From Acidimicrobiaceae bacterium (GTDB taxonomy: Bacteria > Actinomycetota > Acidimicrobiia > Acidimicrobiales > RAAP-2), in assembly GCA_003162475.1 (NCBI GenBank), contig PMOI01000014.1, forward strand, positions 1-37,563: a stretch of DNA of 37,563 bases, in the 5' to 3' direction. Both the position numbers and the translations under genes were made by a program. Positions within the stretch are counted from its first letter, which is position 1; every line of letters begins with the position of its first letter. The notes below the pieces were generated by a model. It searched no databases, was not told the origin of the DNA, and worked only from the letters and a program-made list of their open reading frames with translations. Of the stretch, positions 1 through 7,132 are shown in pieces.

Positions 1-38
1 GCTCATCGGGCGCGGCTGAGCCGCTAGCGTCGAAGACC

Positions 39-1034
39 ATGAAAGTCGTGATCACTGGAGGCGGAGGTTTCCTCGGGCAAATGCTGGCACGACGTTTGCT
101 CGCTGCGGGCGAGCTCACGGGCGCCTCAAACACGCCAGAGCCCGTTGACGAAATAGTGCTGTTCGACAGCAAGGTCCCGCCCAAGATGCTCCCGGGCCTT
201 GATGGTCGCGCTCAATTGATGACCGGCGATGTTGCCGACGCCGGGCGGCTCCGCGAGGTGGTTGATCAAGACGATATCTCGGTTTTCCACCTGGCTTCTA
301 TGGTGAGCGCGGAGTGCGAAGTGGACTTCGATGCCGCACTTAGGGTCAACTTGGACGGAGGCCGGGCGGTGCTCGAGGCCTGCCGTGCCCGGGGTTCGCG
401 CCCGCGTCTGGTGTTCTCGAGCAGCATTGCGGCCTTCGGCGGCCTGGCGCCCTCGGAGGTGGCCACGGACTCGACCAAGCTCACACCCGGTACCACGTAC
501 GGTACGACCAAGGCCATCTGCGAGCTGCTCGTTAATGACTACACGCGCAAAGGGTTCTTAGATGGGCGCACGGCACGGCTCCCGACCGTCGTGATCCGCC
601 CGGGCAGGCCCAATGCTGCCGCCTCCTCCTGGGTTAGCGGCATCTTCCGGGAACGGCTAAACGGCGAGGAATGCATTGTCCCAGTCGACCCCGGGACGCG
701 CGTCCCGCTAGCGGGCTACAGGACGGTGGTCGAGAACCTTGTCCGCCTCCACGAGCTCGGCTCCGATGCGCTGGGCCCGGACCGCGCACTAAACCTACCG
801 GCGCTCGAGCTGACGGCCCAGGAGATGATCGAGGGCCTCTCAGCGGTGGTCCCCGGTCCTCTAGGGCCTGTGTCCTTCCGTCCAGATCCTGCGGTAGAGG
901 CGATCTTCGCCACCTGGGCCCAGCATGCATCGTCGGACCGCGCCGCCGAACTGGGGCTCCTGCGAGACCGCGGGTTAGCCGAAATCGTGGCTGCCTACCT
1001 GGAGGACTTCTTCGCTGAAGGCGGAGGTTCTTGA
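39..1034 (+). CDS. SDR-family NAD-dependent dehydrogenase, D-erythronate dehydrogenase (DenD)-like
   Basis: Extended short-chain dehydrogenase of 331 residues. Seen: an N-terminal Rossmann motif GGGGFLG at residues 7-13, SSS at 127-129 and the catalytic Y154-x3-K158 pair (TYGTTK). The stretch VVIRPGRPNAAASS is typical of DenD, which oxidises D-erythronate to 2-dehydro-D-erythronate for sugar-acid catabolism. No OtnC/OtnI-type partner is visible, and the gene may belong to an operon cut off by the window edge. The ATG has no clear ribosome binding site; TAGCGT lies at 25-30. Codon use looks unlike the rest of the window, with more CGG for Arg, mixed Leu codons and few CGA, which could mean transfer. 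The family call is firm; the exact substrate is inferred. Confidence 0.72.
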   Translation: MKVVITGGGGFLGQMLARRLLAAGELTGASNTPEPVDEIVLFDSKVPPKMLPGLDGRAQLMTGDVADAGRLREVVDQDDISVFHLASMVSAECEVDFDAALRVNLDGGRAVLEACRARGSRPRLVFSSSIAAFGGLAPSEVATDSTKLTPGTTYGTTKAICELLVNDYTRKGFLDGRTARLPTVVIRPGRPNAAASSWVSGIFRERLNGEECIVPVDPGTRVPLAGYRTVVENLVRLHELGSDALGPDRALNLPALELTAQEMIEGLSAVVPGPLGPVSFRPDPAVEAIFATWAQHASSDRAAELGLLRDRGLAEIVAAYLEDFFAEGGGS

Positions 1035-1097
1035 AAGTCCTCCAGCCCGCACCACGTACCGAAGGCGCGACAGTTCCTGGGATCCATCAATGGGTTT

Positions 1098-1214
1098 TCA
1101 CCGCGGGTGATCGTCAGTGGACGCGGATGTAGCGCCCTTCGTTTCGGTCTCCAACGCTGCCGCCTTGGTCGCTTTGGCGGCCCGCCGCCGTTTGATCCAC
1201 GCCCAAATCAACAT
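1098..1214 (-). CDS. Tiny basic protein, 38 residues, with a perfect Shine-Dalgarno
   Basis: Short ORF encoding a 38-residue peptide that begins MLIWAWIKRRRAAK and ends in TDDHPR. An AGGAGG sequence lies seven bases before the ATG, the best ribosome binding site in this part of the window and the main reason to believe the ORF. The N-terminus is a short hydrophobic, Trp-rich patch followed by a strongly basic segment; the tail is polar and Thr/Ser-rich. This could be a peripheral membrane or nucleic-acid-binding peptide, but I recognise no family. It faces away from the ADH gene, and its 3' end lies 64 bases beyond the end of the dehydrogenase gene. Coding status rests on the ribosome binding site alone. 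Confidence 0.45.
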   Translation of the reverse strand: MLIWAWIKRRRAAKATKAAALETETKGATSASTDDHPR

Positions 1215-1513
1215 CACACAACCTCCTGCTCGGTAAGCGCAACTTGCCGCGCAGTCGGGACCCTGGGCGACGCCGCAGGAACGATGCCAGCTAGATCACC
1301 TGTATCCAGCACGGTCCGGGGGTCTCAATTCCGTGTCTTGTTTTCGACCCTACACCCACGACATGACGTTGGTGTTCGGGTGTTCATCCTGCAGCGATGA
1401 CATCCAGCGCCGTCCGGGGGACCAATGGCCCTACTCCCACGGCTACAACACGCTCAAGCTGAAGAACTAGCAGTGCAGCCGATCGACATCCCGACCAACG
1501 AAAGTGTGACACC
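1215..1513. other. Intergenic region upstream of the alcohol dehydrogenase
   Basis: About 300 bases between the start of the tiny minus-strand ORF and the ADH gene. The only recognisable element is the DevR-box-like palindrome near 1415-1434, listed separately. A 35-codon plus-strand reading frame (1363-1470) with a CSSC motif is present but has no ribosome binding site. I see no tRNA, transposon remnant or strong terminator. Confidence 0.5.
1415..1434. promoter_or_regulatory. DevR/DosR-box-like palindrome upstream of ADH
   Basis: The core GGGACCAATGGCCCT at 1418-1432 resembles the mycobacterial DosR/DevR box (TTSGGGACTWWAGTCCCSAA, about 13 of 20 positions) and keeps both GGGAC and CCC arms. 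It is centred about 90 bases before the ADH start, a workable position for an activator site. A DevR-like response regulator and a DevS-like kinase lie just downstream. The site match is seen directly; its function is inferred from that proximity. Confidence 0.4.
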
Positions 1514-2554
1514 ATGAAAGCACTCGTCTATCACGGGCCCAACGACAAGAGCTGGGACGAAGTACCGGGCCCAACACTCATCGACGACACCGATGCGGTC
1601 GTTCGGGTTGACGCCACGACCATCTGCGGCACCGACCTCCACATCCTGAAGGGCGATGTTCCCGAGGTTACGCCCGGCCGGATCCTCGGCCACGAGGCCG
1701 TCGGGACGGTCGAAGAGGTGGGTACGGCGGTCAAGAACATCCAGCCTGGCGACCGCGTTCTGGTGTCGTGCATCTCGGCGTGTGGGACCTGTCGGTTCTG
1801 TCGCGTCGGCCGGTTCGGGCAGTGCCTCGGCGGCGGCGGCTGGATCCTCGGCCACCTCATCGACGGCACGCAGGCCGAACTGGTTCGCGTACCCTTCGCC
1901 GACACCTCCACGTACCCAGTACCGAAGGGCGTCAGCGACGAAGAGATCCTCATGTTGGCCGACATCCTGCCGACCGCGTACGAAGTGGGTGTCCTCAACG
2001 GCCACGTCCAACCCGGTGACATCGTCGCCGTCGTGGGCGCTGGACCCATCGGGCTCTCAGCCATTACGGGCGCCAAGCTCTTCTCGCCGAGCAGCATCAT
2101 CGCCATCGACCTCGCCGACGCGCGTCTCGACGCGGCGAAGCGATTCGGTGCGGACCTGACGTTCAACAACTCGAGCGAAGACGCGCTCGCGTACATCCAC
2201 GGCTTGACGAACGGCCTCGGCGTTGACGTCGCCATCGAAGCGGTCGGCGTGCCGGCCTCCTTCGAACTCTGCACGGCGTTGGTGCGTCCCGGAGGTCACG
2301 TGGCCAACATTGGTGTGCACGGCAAGCCAGCGACGTTGCACCTCGAGTCTCTGTGGACGCGTGACGTAACGATCACGACAGGGCTCGTCGACACGTATTC
2401 GACGCCGACACTGTTGAAGCTGGTCTCGTCGCGCCAGGTTGACGCTTCGCCCTTCGCCACACACCACTTCGCCCTCGATGACATCATGACCGCGTACGAC
2501 GTGTACGCGCGCGCTGCCGATACTGGCGCCATCAAGGTCGTCTTGACACAGTGA
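1514..2554 (+). CDS. Zinc-dependent alcohol dehydrogenase (MDR family)
   Basis: Medium-chain dehydrogenase/reductase of 346 residues, the usual length. Catalytic zinc ligands are C38 (ICGTD), H60-E61 (GHE) and probably D150, the set seen in tetrameric clostridial-type secondary alcohol dehydrogenases. The structural zinc lobe is complete: C90, C93, C96 and C104. The nucleotide fold follows with GAGPIG at 175-180 and an acidic residue (D199) at the end of strand two, suggesting NAD rather than NADP. It would interconvert an alcohol and an aldehyde or ketone in the cytosol; threonine-dehydrogenase-like substrates cannot be excluded. The ribosome binding site is weak. A DevR-box-like site upstream and DevRS genes downstream suggest induction under low oxygen or redox stress. 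Confidence 0.88.
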   Translation: MKALVYHGPNDKSWDEVPGPTLIDDTDAVVRVDATTICGTDLHILKGDVPEVTPGRILGHEAVGTVEEVGTAVKNIQPGDRVLVSCISACGTCRFCRVGRFGQCLGGGGWILGHLIDGTQAELVRVPFADTSTYPVPKGVSDEEILMLADILPTAYEVGVLNGHVQPGDIVAVVGAGPIGLSAITGAKLFSPSSIIAIDLADARLDAAKRFGADLTFNNSSEDALAYIHGLTNGLGVDVAIEAVGVPASFELCTALVRPGGHVANIGVHGKPATLHLESLWTRDVTITTGLVDTYSTPTLLKLVSSRQVDASPFATHHFALDDIMTAYDVYARAADTGAIKVVLTQ

Positions 2555-2599
2555 GCGACGAGACGAACTAATACACCAACCAGAGACGACGGTGACGAG

Positions 2600-2953
2600 A
2601 TGGAAGTAACGGGGCAAGAGCGCAATACCAGCGCCTCGATGTACGCCGATCTCTTGACGAACGCGCTGGCGAGCTGGGACGGAGAGTTGAACGCCGGAGC
2701 CCTGTTTGATCACGTGCTCGCGTGCCGCATCGAGATGCTCAGCGCGACACCGTCGCCCGGGGATGACGCGTATCTAACGCTCGCGAAGGAGATTGCCTAC
2801 GACCGCGCATTGATAAAACTCTGCGCGGCGCACGGCATTGTCGCGCGGGCCGTGGACTTCGCGCACCCTGGCGAGGAGCGAAGTCGCCTCGAACGCGCGC
2901 TCTCCGATCACGGCGTTAACCTCACGGAGTTGACGCGACAACGTCCTCTTTAG
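2600..2953 (+). CDS. Hypothetical protein, 117 residues
   Basis: I do not recognise this protein. It is 117 residues, soluble and mostly helical by composition, with no signal peptide, membrane segment or obvious catalytic motif. Two cysteines occur in the middle (LACRIE, KLCAAH). It starts 45 bases after the ADH gene on the same strand, so co-transcription is likely. A second ATG at residue 14 is an alternative start. Its TAG stop overlaps the TAA stop of the convergent response regulator gene, with the two stops sharing bases 2951-2952. GC-rich third positions support real coding. The neighbours suggest a role in the same redox/hypoxia response, but that is inference. Confidence 0.6.
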   Translation: MEVTGQERNTSASMYADLLTNALASWDGELNAGALFDHVLACRIEMLSATPSPGDDAYLTLAKEIAYDRALIKLCAAHGIVARAVDFAHPGEERSRLERALSDHGVNLTELTRQRPL

Positions 2954-3609
2954 TCTGACGTCGCTGGTCCCGGAGTGTCGCCCTTGAGTCTCGTGGCGAA
3001 GATGGCCGCTTCGGTGCGATTGTTCATGTCGAGTTTGGTCAACAGGCCCGTCATGTAGTTCTTGATGGTCTTCTCCGACAGGAACATCGCTTCCGCGATC
3101 TGACGATTCGTCAGACCCTGCGCGATGAAGTCCAACAGACGACGTTCTTGAGGCGAGAGAAGGCTGAGCGCGGCGGATGCCTTGGGCGGATTGGCAATTC
3201 GTTCGACCACTCGAGCAATCGCGCGTGGGTCCATCAACGACGCTCCGCTCGCCACCTTCTTCACGTCATCAATAAGGTCGCGTGCTCGTATCTGCTTGAG
3301 GACGTAGCCGGCCGCACCGGCCATCACGCTGGCGTAGAGCGCTTCATCGTCCGCGAAGCTCGTCAACATGAGACAGACGATCTCGGGATGCGCGGAACGG
3401 ATCTCACGACAGACCTCGATCCCACTCCCGTCTTCCAATCGCACGTCCAGAATCGCGACGTCGGGTTTCGCCAAGGGGATGCGCGTGAAGGCTTCCGCCA
3501 CCGTGGCCGCCTGTCCCACGACTTCGATTTCGTCATCACTCTCGAGGAAGTTGCAGATTCCTTCACGTACCATCTCATGGTCGTCGAGGAGGAAGACTCG
3601 TATCGTCAT
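2950..3609 (-). CDS. NarL/LuxR-type response regulator, DevR-like
   Basis: Two-component regulator of 219 residues from the ATG that gives MTIRVFLLDD. The receiver domain (1-120) has D9/D10, the phospho-acceptor D55 (VAILDVRLEDG), T83 and K105. A LuxR-type helix-turn-helix (about 149-205) contains LSPQERRLLDFIAQGLTNRQIA, shown here to mark the domain. The layout and LEDGSGIEVCREIR are close to the mycobacterial hypoxia regulator DevR/DosR. An upstream in-frame ATG at 3618 and a longer frame to 3678 are possible, but the latter adds an un-conserved basic leader. The gene is divergent from the kinase gene across about 75 bases, so the two probably share control. It likely binds DevR-type boxes such as that at 1415. 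Confidence 0.88.
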   Translation of the reverse strand: MTIRVFLLDDHEMVREGICNFLESDDEIEVVGQAATVAEAFTRIPLAKPDVAILDVRLEDGSGIEVCREIRSAHPEIVCLMLTSFADDEALYASVMAGAAGYVLKQIRARDLIDDVKKVASGASLMDPRAIARVVERIANPPKASAALSLLSPQERRLLDFIAQGLTNRQIAEAMFLSEKTIKNYMTGLLTKLDMNNRTEAAIFATRLKGDTPGPATSD

Positions 3610-3684
3610 AGTGACCATTGTGTCAGTGTTCGGCCGGCGCTTCGACTTTCGAGCAATACCGTGCCGTGGGTGGAGCAATCGACG

Positions 3685-4830
3685 ATGAGTACCATCAGTT
3701 CCGTGCCCTACAGCAAAATCGAAGACTCAGCGAAGCTACGCCGTCTCGTCGACGCCGTACTCATGATCGAAGCGGACGTCGAACTCTCGGTACTGTTGCG
3801 TCACTTCGTCGAAGAGGCGTGTGAGCTAGTGAACGCTCGCTACGGGGCCCTCGGGGTACTGAACGAAGCTCGCACCGGACTCGACCAGTTCCTAACGGTC
3901 GGGCTGTCCGAACGAGACGAAGCCCTCATCGGCCCACGACCCACCGGCCGCGGAGTCCTCGGACTACTCATTACCGAGGCCACGCCGCTACGTCTCGACG
4001 ACCTCGCGCTACACCCCGACAGCTACGGGGTCCCGCCCCATCATCCACCGATGAAGTCTTTTCTCGGGGTTCCGGTGCGCGTGCGCGACGAGGTCTACGG
4101 GAACCTGTACTTGACCGACAAGGTGGGAGCGCCAGACTTCTCCGAGGAGGACGAATCTCTCGCCGAAGCCTTAGCCCAGGCCGCGGGTATCGCCATTGAG
4201 AACAATCGCTTGCACGACCGCGTACGACTGCTGAGTGTGGCGGACGACCGCGACCGCATCGCTCGCGACTTGCACGACCGGGTCATTCAGCGTGTCTTCG
4301 CCGTCGGGCTGAAGCTCCAGGAGGCGGCGCGGCTGCGCGACATCGATCAGGTCGTGGCCCGAGTCGACGGGGCCGTCGACGATCTCGACGTCACGATGAA
4401 CGAAATTCGCACCGCCATCTACGAACTGGGCGCGAGCGCCCTCCCGGGAGGTCTTCGCCGGGGAGTGCTCGAGCTCGCCACGGAACTCGCCCCGATGCTC
4501 GGTGCTCGAGCCGACGTCGTCTTTCACGGACCCGTGGACAACGCCGTTTCGCAACGAACGGCTGACAACGTCCTCGCCGTGCTTCGTGAGGCGCTCACTA
4601 ACGCGGGCAAACACGCCCGCGCTACTCACTTCGGCGTCACGCTCAGCGTGGCTGATGCCGTGACCCTCGAGGTCGTCGACAACGGCGTAGGCATCGAAAC
4701 GCCACCCGTCAAGAGCTCGGGACTGGGACTCGTCAATCTACGAAAACGTGCCGAGAAACTTCAAGGCGTCTTCGTGGTCGAACGCCTCGAGTCTGGTGGC
4801 ACCCGATTGACGTGGAGTGTGCCGGTGTGA
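3685..4830 (+). CDS. GAF-domain sensor histidine kinase, DevS/DosS-like
   Basis: Kinase of 381 residues from ATG 3685, with TGGAG upstream as ribosome binding site; a longer upstream frame is antisense to the regulator and unlikely. It has one GAF domain (about 35-175), then a HisKA_3 dimerisation helix with RIARDLHDRVIQRVFAVGL and phospho-acceptor H197, then an ATPase domain with N306 (REALTN), DNG at 332-334 and GLGL at 346-349. The GAF domain closely resembles DosS GAF-A, including PPHHPPMKSFLGVPVRVRD. H120 aligns with what I recall as the heme ligand His149 of M. tuberculosis DosS, so heme-based gas or redox sensing is possible. DosS has two GAF domains, whereas this protein has one. No membrane segment is present. 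Confidence 0.88.
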   Translation: MSTISSVPYSKIEDSAKLRRLVDAVLMIEADVELSVLLRHFVEEACELVNARYGALGVLNEARTGLDQFLTVGLSERDEALIGPRPTGRGVLGLLITEATPLRLDDLALHPDSYGVPPHHPPMKSFLGVPVRVRDEVYGNLYLTDKVGAPDFSEEDESLAEALAQAAGIAIENNRLHDRVRLLSVADDRDRIARDLHDRVIQRVFAVGLKLQEAARLRDIDQVVARVDGAVDDLDVTMNEIRTAIYELGASALPGGLRRGVLELATELAPMLGARADVVFHGPVDNAVSQRTADNVLAVLREALTNAGKHARATHFGVTLSVADAVTLEVVDNGVGIETPPVKSSGLGLVNLRKRAEKLQGVFVVERLESGGTRLTWSVPV

Positions 4831-4883
4831 AGACGCGAGTCGTCGTTCTCACTCGCAGTTCCACCTTGGAGTGCTGAGGCCAA

Positions 4884-4902
4884 TTCAACCTTGTCGGTTG
4901 AA
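4884..4902. terminator. Hairpin between convergent genes
   Basis: TTCAACC and GGTTGAA form a perfect 7-bp stem with a 5-base loop, between the convergent kinase and L,D-transpeptidase genes. No T-run follows, so it is a candidate bidirectional terminator only. Confidence 0.35.
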
Positions 4903-4948
4903 GACTTTCGAACTTCCTCCCTCGAGATCGATTTCGACGCCTGGCGTT

Positions 4949-5638
4949 CTAACCCGAGGTCTGCACCAACGCCAGTGGCGCGGCGCCGACACCAATGCTG
5001 ATGACCGGGTGATCCGCCGGAAGCAGCCAACGCATCACGAGATTCAACTCGCTCTCGGAGATGGATACGCAACCCTCTGTGGGTGCACCAAAGCTCACGT
5101 GAAGGAAAAATCCACTCCCCGCCCCCTTGACAACGGGATCCGTGTTGTAGTTGATGACCACAGCGTGCGCGTAGGCGCGACCAGCGTCGTACAAGTTCTC
5201 GGAGTCCCCACCCGGTGAGATCGGACTCTTGACGTGATGGTTGTAGAGCGCCGTGGCGGGGTTCTCGTCCCACCAATCGTCCACGCCCGCTCGAAAGTAC
5301 GGCAGCTTGGTTCCGTTGTTGGGCTGGTTGCCAAAGGCTTGCGTCAGCGTGAAGACTCCGTCGGGAGTTCTCCCAAGACCTTCCCTCGTTGGGCCGACAC
5401 CGTTCTTTCCAACGAACGCGATGAAGGGTCCGAACACCTGAACGTAGCGACCATCACTCTGGAGCTTCCAAGTTCGCAGCACCGCCGACTGCGATCGAGC
5501 GTTGGCCACCTGGACCGTGATGACCTGACCGGGCTCCGTCGCGTCAGCACGTGACGTCGACATCGTGACGTACGCGCAGGTCGCCACCACGAGAACGAAT
5601 CCGGTGGTGATTTTCTTGGAGGAGGCGAAACGCCTCAT
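4949..5638 (-). CDS. Secreted L,D-transpeptidase (YkuD-type catalytic domain)
   Basis: Protein of 229 residues from the ATG at 5638. The N-terminus is a clear signal peptide: MRRFASSKK, a hydrophobic run to about residue 26, then a likely cleavage after ADA at 31-33. The C-terminal half holds a YkuD-like catalytic motif with H180 (FFLHVSF) and C190 in PTEGCVSIS, the nucleophile. Such enzymes form 3-3 peptidoglycan cross-links or anchor proteins outside the membrane. A TTG at 5677 would add 13 residues and overlap the racemase stop; I prefer the ATG because it gives a normal signal peptide. The racemase gene lies directly upstream on the same strand, suggesting a cell-wall role for both. Confidence 0.78.
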   Translation of the reverse strand: MRRFASSKKITTGFVLVVATCAYVTMSTSRADATEPGQVITVQVANARSQSAVLRTWKLQSDGRYVQVFGPFIAFVGKNGVGPTREGLGRTPDGVFTLTQAFGNQPNNGTKLPYFRAGVDDWWDENPATALYNHHVKSPISPGGDSENLYDAGRAYAHAVVINYNTDPVVKGAGSGFFLHVSFGAPTEGCVSISESELNLVMRWLLPADHPVISIGVGAAPLALVQTSG

Positions 5639-5673
5639 CGGCGTAGCGTCGAGCGAATCGAGGTTTCGGCGCC

Positions 5674-6354
5674 TCAATGGTCCATCAGGGCTTTCACGTG
5701 AGCAACCGTCGAGTCAACGAATGGCCACGGCGCGTTGCCCTCGCTGATGAGCAGTCCAAACTCAGTGCAGCACAGTCCGACGACGTCGCCACCACGCGAT
5801 CGACAGTCCTCGGCGATATCCAACAACACGCTGCGTGATTCGTCCGAGACGACGCCTTGGGTCAGTTCGTCGAAGATGATCGATTGAAGAACGTCAACTT
5901 GTTCGGCGACGGGCTTGACGACCTTGATGCCCGCGCGTTCGAGGTGCGAGGAGAAGAAGTCACCCTCCATCACGTACTTCGTGCCTAACAGGGACATCGA
6001 CGAAGCGCCCAGTGCTGTGACCTCGCGCGCCAACGCGTCTCGAATATCAACGACGGGTATCGAGACGGCGTCCGAGACGGCGTCGAAGTTCTTGTGCATG
6101 GTGTTCGCACAGATCGCGAGCACCGTCGCGCCCGCGGACTCCAGGCGCCGTGCGGAGTCAGCGAGTATCTCTCCGAGGGTCGCCCAGTCCCCTCTTTGCT
6201 GGTACGCAACGATCTCACTGAAATCGAGCGAGTCGATGAGGAGGGCTGGCTGACTCCACGCGCCAAGCTCTTGCGCGGTCATCTTGTTCAGCAGTGAGTA
6301 GTACGAGGCAGTCGACTCCCATGAAATGCCTCCGATGAGTCCAATCCGCTTCAT
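5674..6354 (-). CDS. Aspartate/glutamate racemase family protein
   Basis: Cofactor-independent amino-acid racemase of 226 residues, a normal length for the aspartate racemase branch. Seen: N-terminal MKRIGLIGGISWEST, the first catalytic cysteine C82 in ICANTMHK, and the second in GLCCTEFG (C196, preceding TE). The two cysteines act as the acid/base pair that inverts the alpha carbon of Asp or Glu. The product could be D-Asp or D-Glu for peptidoglycan, which fits the L,D-transpeptidase gene just downstream on the same strand. True MurI has a related but different motif context, so I favour the Asp/hydantoin-type branch; the substrate is not certain. Spacing to the next gene is 35 bases with the ATG start used there. 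Confidence 0.82.
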   Translation of the reverse strand: MKRIGLIGGISWESTASYYSLLNKMTAQELGAWSQPALLIDSLDFSEIVAYQQRGDWATLGEILADSARRLESAGATVLAICANTMHKNFDAVSDAVSIPVVDIRDALAREVTALGASSMSLLGTKYVMEGDFFSSHLERAGIKVVKPVAEQVDVLQSIIFDELTQGVVSDESRSVLLDIAEDCRSRGGDVVGLCCTEFGLLISEGNAPWPFVDSTVAHVKALMDH

Positions 6355-6383
6355 GCCTCACAACCCTACCGAGCGACCTATCG

Positions 6384-6403
6384 AACGACGTCACCTCGTC
6401 GTT
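6384..6403. terminator. Hairpin between the sigma operon and the racemase gene
   Basis: AACGACG and CGTCGTT make a perfect 7-bp stem with a 6-base loop. It lies after the anti-sigma stop and about 30 bases before the racemase ATG on the same strand. It could end the upstream operon or fold in the racemase leader. No T-tract is seen. Confidence 0.3.
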
Positions 6404-6448
6404 AGTCGGACGGCGGTGACGTGGGCGGTGCGCTGCGCGCTGACTTGA

Positions 6449-7132
6449 CTATTGGTAGCTGACCGGCGTGGCGTCGCCGTAACTACTCAACACCGTGACG
6501 CCCGATCCGTTGACGACACGAATACCCGTGATCTGCTTCAAGGACACGGCGCAGGCCATCGTGGCGTTCACCGCCTTGCCGGTGACGCTGCGGTACGTCC
6601 CCGCGGTCCACCACGTTCCCTTGGCGGTCTCCATCGACACCGTGTAGACCGCGCCACCGGGCAGACCCTGTTCACGAAGATCGAGCGAGGTGCCCCAGTT
6701 GCGTTTGATCAACACGACGCTGGCCGTCGCCGACGTGATGCCTCGGAGCGCGACGGTCCGTTCCACCGGCTTCGTAGGCGCGCCGTTACCCGAAAAGACG
6801 GTCACCAGGATCAACGCCGCCGCCAGTGCGCCGACGACACCGATTCCTGCGGCCTTCACCCGTTGGCGGCGGCGCAGCACTCGGGCGCCACTTCGCAGAT
6901 CACCGAGCACCCGGTTCGTCAGGTCGATGGGTACCGACGCCGTTGGTTCAACGTTCGAGGGATCGACGAAGCGCAACATGGAGAACGTCGTCGCCATCTC
7001 GCGCTCGAGGTTCCGGCACTCGACGCAGCCCTCGAGGTGGGCAACGAGACCGGTCGTCTCGTCGGGAGAAAGATCGCCGAACACGTGCATCGCGATGAGC
7101 TCGTGCCAGCGCTCGCATCCGAGATCGGTCAT
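6449..7132 (-). CDS. Membrane-bound anti-sigma factor with ZAS zinc-binding domain
   Basis: Protein of 227 residues. The cytoplasmic N-terminus carries a ZAS-type motif with H32, C36 and C39 (AHLEGCVECR). One membrane helix (about 95-114) follows a basic patch RRRQRVK. The extracytoplasmic C-terminal domain (about 115-227) resembles the RskA-type sensor region (VERTVALRG..., WWTAGTYRSV). It would hold the ECF sigma factor at the membrane until an outside signal triggers release, by analogy to RskA/RsrA-type proteins. The start at 7132 is chosen because its ATG overlaps the sigma stop as ATGA, the classic translational coupling of sigma and anti-sigma; a start three codons earlier is less likely. 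Confidence 0.85.
   Translation of the reverse strand: MTDLGCERWHELIAMHVFGDLSPDETTGLVAHLEGCVECRNLEREMATTFSMLRFVDPSNVEPTASVPIDLTNRVLGDLRSGARVLRRRQRVKAAGIGVVGALAAALILVTVFSGNGAPTKPVERTVALRGITSATASVVLIKRNWGTSLDLREQGLPGGAVYTVSMETAKGTWWTAGTYRSVTGKAVNATMACAVSLKQITGIRVVNGSGVTVLSSYGDATPVSYQ

Noticed and set aside
1363..1470. 35-residue plus-strand frame with CSSC, ending in YNTLKLKN
   Set aside because: No ribosome binding site, and it runs through the DevR-box-like palindrome. Coding is not supported.
3148..3684. N-terminal extension of the kinase frame
   Set aside because: It is antisense to the response regulator and unlike any kinase domain; the ATG at 3685 fits the family.
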